Assembly (NCBI RefSeq): GCF_024158035.1 | Contig: NZ_JAMZEK010000003.1 | Coordinates: 1-64,000 of the forward strand | Source of the DNA: Dyella lutea | Lineage (GTDB): Bacteria; Pseudomonadota; Gammaproteobacteria; Xanthomonadales; Rhodanobacteraceae | Reading direction: 5' to 3' | DNA: 64,000 nucleotides | Shown here: piece by piece, positions 62,585 to 64,000 of the stretch | Layout: the number at the start of each line of letters is the position of its first letter | Position numbering within the stretch: the stretch's first letter is position 1 | Position numbers and translations under genes: made by a program | The notes under the pieces: generated by a model | The model's input: only the letters and a program-made list of their open reading frames with translations | The model's database searches: none | What the model was told of the DNA's origin: nothing

Positions 62585-63160
62585 TCAGTGCGAGGGCGCG
62601 TCCAGCGCCAGGTTCAGTGCCAGTACGTTCACCCGCGGCTCGCCGAACAGGCCCAGCCAGCGGCCCTGCGTGTGCGCCGCAACCAGTTGCCGTACCCGCG
62701 CTACGTCGAGGTGACGGGCCCGCGCCACACGCGCCAGCTGGTACTGAGCTGCGGCCGGGCTGATCTCCGGGTCCAGGCCGCTGGCCGACGCGGTGACCAG
62801 GTCCACCGGCACCGGCTGCGTGTTGCCGGGATCGGCCGCGTGCAGCGCCGCGATGCGCTGGCGCACCGCATCGGCCAGCGCGGGGTTGGTCGGGCCGAGG
62901 TTGGAGCCGGCCGACGCTGCGCCGTTGTAAGGCTGCGGCGAGGTGGCCGAAGGACGACCCCAGAAGTAGCGCGGATCGTCGAACGGCTGGCCGATCAGCC
63001 GCGAACCGACGACGTGCCCGTCGCGCAAGATCAGGCTGCCGTCGGCCTGATGCGGAAACGCCACGTGGGCCACGCCGGTGACGGCGAGGGGATAGAGCAC
63101 GCCGGTGATGACGGTCATCACCAGCAGCATGAGCAGGGAAGCGCGCAGCAGCTTGAACAT
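62585..63160 (-). CDS. kdpC: Potassium-transporting ATPase subunit C
   Basis: A 191-aa subunit of the KdpFABC K+ pump, one N-terminal transmembrane helix ([20 protein letters not shown]) and a periplasmic domain. Conserved marks are [37 protein letters not shown], the [20 protein letters not shown] motif and [20 protein letters not shown]. Length is usual. It lies 13 bases after the porin stop and 10 bases before kdpD. kdpA and kdpB should be beyond the right edge of the window. Confidence 0.97.
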   Translation of the reverse strand: MFKLLRASLLMLLVMTVITGVLYPLAVTGVAHVAFPHQADGSLILRDGHVVGSRLIGQPFDDPRYFWGRPSATSPQPYNGAASAGSNLGPTNPALADAVRQRIAALHAADPGNTQPVPVDLVTASASGLDPEISPAAAQYQLARVARARHLDVARVRQLVAAHTQGRWLGLFGEPRVNVLALNLALDAPSH

Positions 63161-63173
63161 GGGAGACCTCCGG

Positions 63174-63977
63174 TCAGAACGTGCCCTGCAGCATCACGAA
63201 GCCGCGCGTGCCGCCCACGTTGCGGGTGTCGCTGGCGTCGAGAAAGCTGGCGGTATGGCGATAGAACGCCGCATTGGTGGCGTGGGTGATGCCGCCGCTG
63301 AGCGACCAGTGCGGATCGAGCTGGAACTTGAGCGTGGCACCGACGTCGCTGTAGCCGGGATCGCGCGCGCCGTTCGCCAGCGGCACGGCGAGTGCGGTGG
63401 TGACGTGCGTATGACCGGCGTGCAGGGCCAGGCTCCAGGCATCGGTCAACGGCAACGTGGCATCCAACTGCAGGTAGCTGGTGCCCTTGGAGTCGCCGGT
63501 ATAGCCCTGCTCGGTATCGACGCCGAAATAGTCGGTGAGCGCACGGTTGTACTTCAGCGTGAACTGCTTCCAGCCCAGCGCCGCGTTGAACTCGGCGGTA
63601 TTGAGCGAGCGCCGTGGCAGGCCGGCCTGGTCGAGGTTGGCGCCGGGGTACACGTAGCCGTACAGGCCCACGCGCCAGGACCAGTCAGGGGTGATCGCCC
63701 GGCCATAGCTGGCGTAGAGATCCAGCTCCATCGCGCCGCCGGGATAGCTGCGTTCGCTGATGCTGGAACCCCAGAAGCCGGCGGCGAAGCCGTTCGGGTT
63801 GGCGTAGTCGGCGCCGCCCTGGATGGCCGGACGGCCCCAGGTCTGGGTCAGGCCGCGGAACATGTAGTCGGAGGTCACGGCGAGGTTGCCGGTGACCGGG
63901 CTGGCCGGCGCATCGTCGGCGATGGCCGTGGTACCGGCGAGCAGGAAGGGAAGCATGGTCAGGTAGTGCGGTTTCAT
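63174..63977 (-). CDS. TorF-family putative porin inside the kdp operon
   Basis: A 267-aa exported protein with a signal peptide ([15 protein letters not shown]) and a mature part rich in aromatic beta strands, ending in Phe, the outer-membrane barrel signature ([13 protein letters not shown]). The start [20 protein letters not shown] is typical of the TorF/TIGR02001 family of putative outer-membrane porins. The gene is 13 bases upstream of kdpC on the same strand, so it is in the operon. A role in letting K+ or other solutes across the outer membrane would fit (inference). The start ATG at 63977 is inside the window edge. Confidence 0.85.
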   Translation of the reverse strand: MKPHYLTMLPFLLAGTTAIADDAPASPVTGNLAVTSDYMFRGLTQTWGRPAIQGGADYANPNGFAAGFWGSSISERSYPGGAMELDLYASYGRAITPDWSWRVGLYGYVYPGANLDQAGLPRRSLNTAEFNAALGWKQFTLKYNRALTDYFGVDTEQGYTGDSKGTSYLQLDATLPLTDAWSLALHAGHTHVTTALAVPLANGARDPGYSDVGATLKFQLDPHWSLSGGITHATNAAFYRHTASFLDASDTRNVGGTRGFVMLQGTF

Positions 63978-64000
63978 CGATGTTGCTCCGCGTCGGGCGC

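Noticed and set aside
59998-62763. 921-codon open frame on the plus strand
   Set aside because: Antisense to kdpD and kdpC; no recognisable domain or start signal.

Overview
The window is about 64 kb of GC-rich chromosome from a gammaproteobacterium, most likely Xanthomonadales and plausibly Rhodanobacteraceae (Rhodanobacter, Dyella, Frateuria type). The basis is the gene content: a lexA-imuA-imuB-dnaE2 SOS cassette, serC-pheA-aroA in one operon, separate acnA and acnB, a fused alpha/beta E1 dehydrogenase, TorF-type porin next to kdpC, and glutaryl-CoA dehydrogenase. No species assignment is possible from the sequence alone. Most of the window is ordinary housekeeping DNA; there is no prophage, CRISPR array or large island. 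The only mobile-element trace is the C-terminal end of an IS110-type transposase at the extreme left edge.

Layout. 1-2.0 kb: transposase end, fumC, and a small membrane protein. 2.5-6.9 kb: a minus-strand operon with a small secreted protein, a YtrA-type GntR regulator, an ABC-2 exporter (ATPase and permease), two tandem paralogous DUF2884-like lipoproteins and a PDZ protein; a good promoter with an overlapping palindrome precedes it. 7.5-11.2 kb: azoreductase and divergent LysR regulator, then methionine aminotransferase (ybdL) coupled to an omega-amidase (yafV type), a pair fitting methionine salvage. 11.4-19.6 kb: a CsgG-like lipoprotein with a peptidoglycan-binding domain, rluB-scpB-scpA, a PilZ protein, fadD and a small lipoprotein. 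19.6-27.1 kb: divergent acnA and acnB, an OxyR-like regulator without cysteines. 26.5-28.7 kb: Nudix-mnmA-hflD, tightly coupled. 28.8-32.2 kb: clpS-clpA, infA and a PHA-granule family protein.

32.3-40.6 kb is a long plus-strand biosynthetic run: FHA membrane protein, serC, pheA, aroA, kdsB, a low-molecular-weight protein tyrosine phosphatase, uvrC and pgsA. It is followed by four tRNA genes (two identical Gly-GCC, Cys-GCA, Leu-UAA). 41.4-47.3 kb is the minus-strand SOS mutagenesis cassette lexA-imuA-imuB-dnaE2. 47.4-52.1 kb carries gcdH, a GNAT acetyltransferase overlapping a nucleotidyltransferase-fold protein, and the fused E1. 52.1-59.9 kb has a membrane diguanylate cyclase, an FMN reductase, ppk1 with an upstream AraC regulator, a fosmidomycin-resistance type MFS exporter and a Bax-inhibitor-1 family protein. 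59.9-64 kb is the 3' part of a kdp operon: TorF-like porin, kdpC and kdpD, with no kdpE after kdpD.

Genes are packed with many 4-bp ATGA or GTGA overlaps (gntR/ABC ATPase, ATPase/permease, ybdL/yafV, Nudix/mnmA, pheA/aroA, kdsB/phosphatase, imuB/dnaE2, GNAT/NTase). Strong hairpin terminators sit at several convergent junctions. I did not find a convincing wholly new system. The best candidates for something little described are the GntR/ABC/tandem lipoprotein operon, the porin inside the kdp operon, the tandem degenerate FHA membrane protein and the GNAT/nucleotidyltransferase pair.
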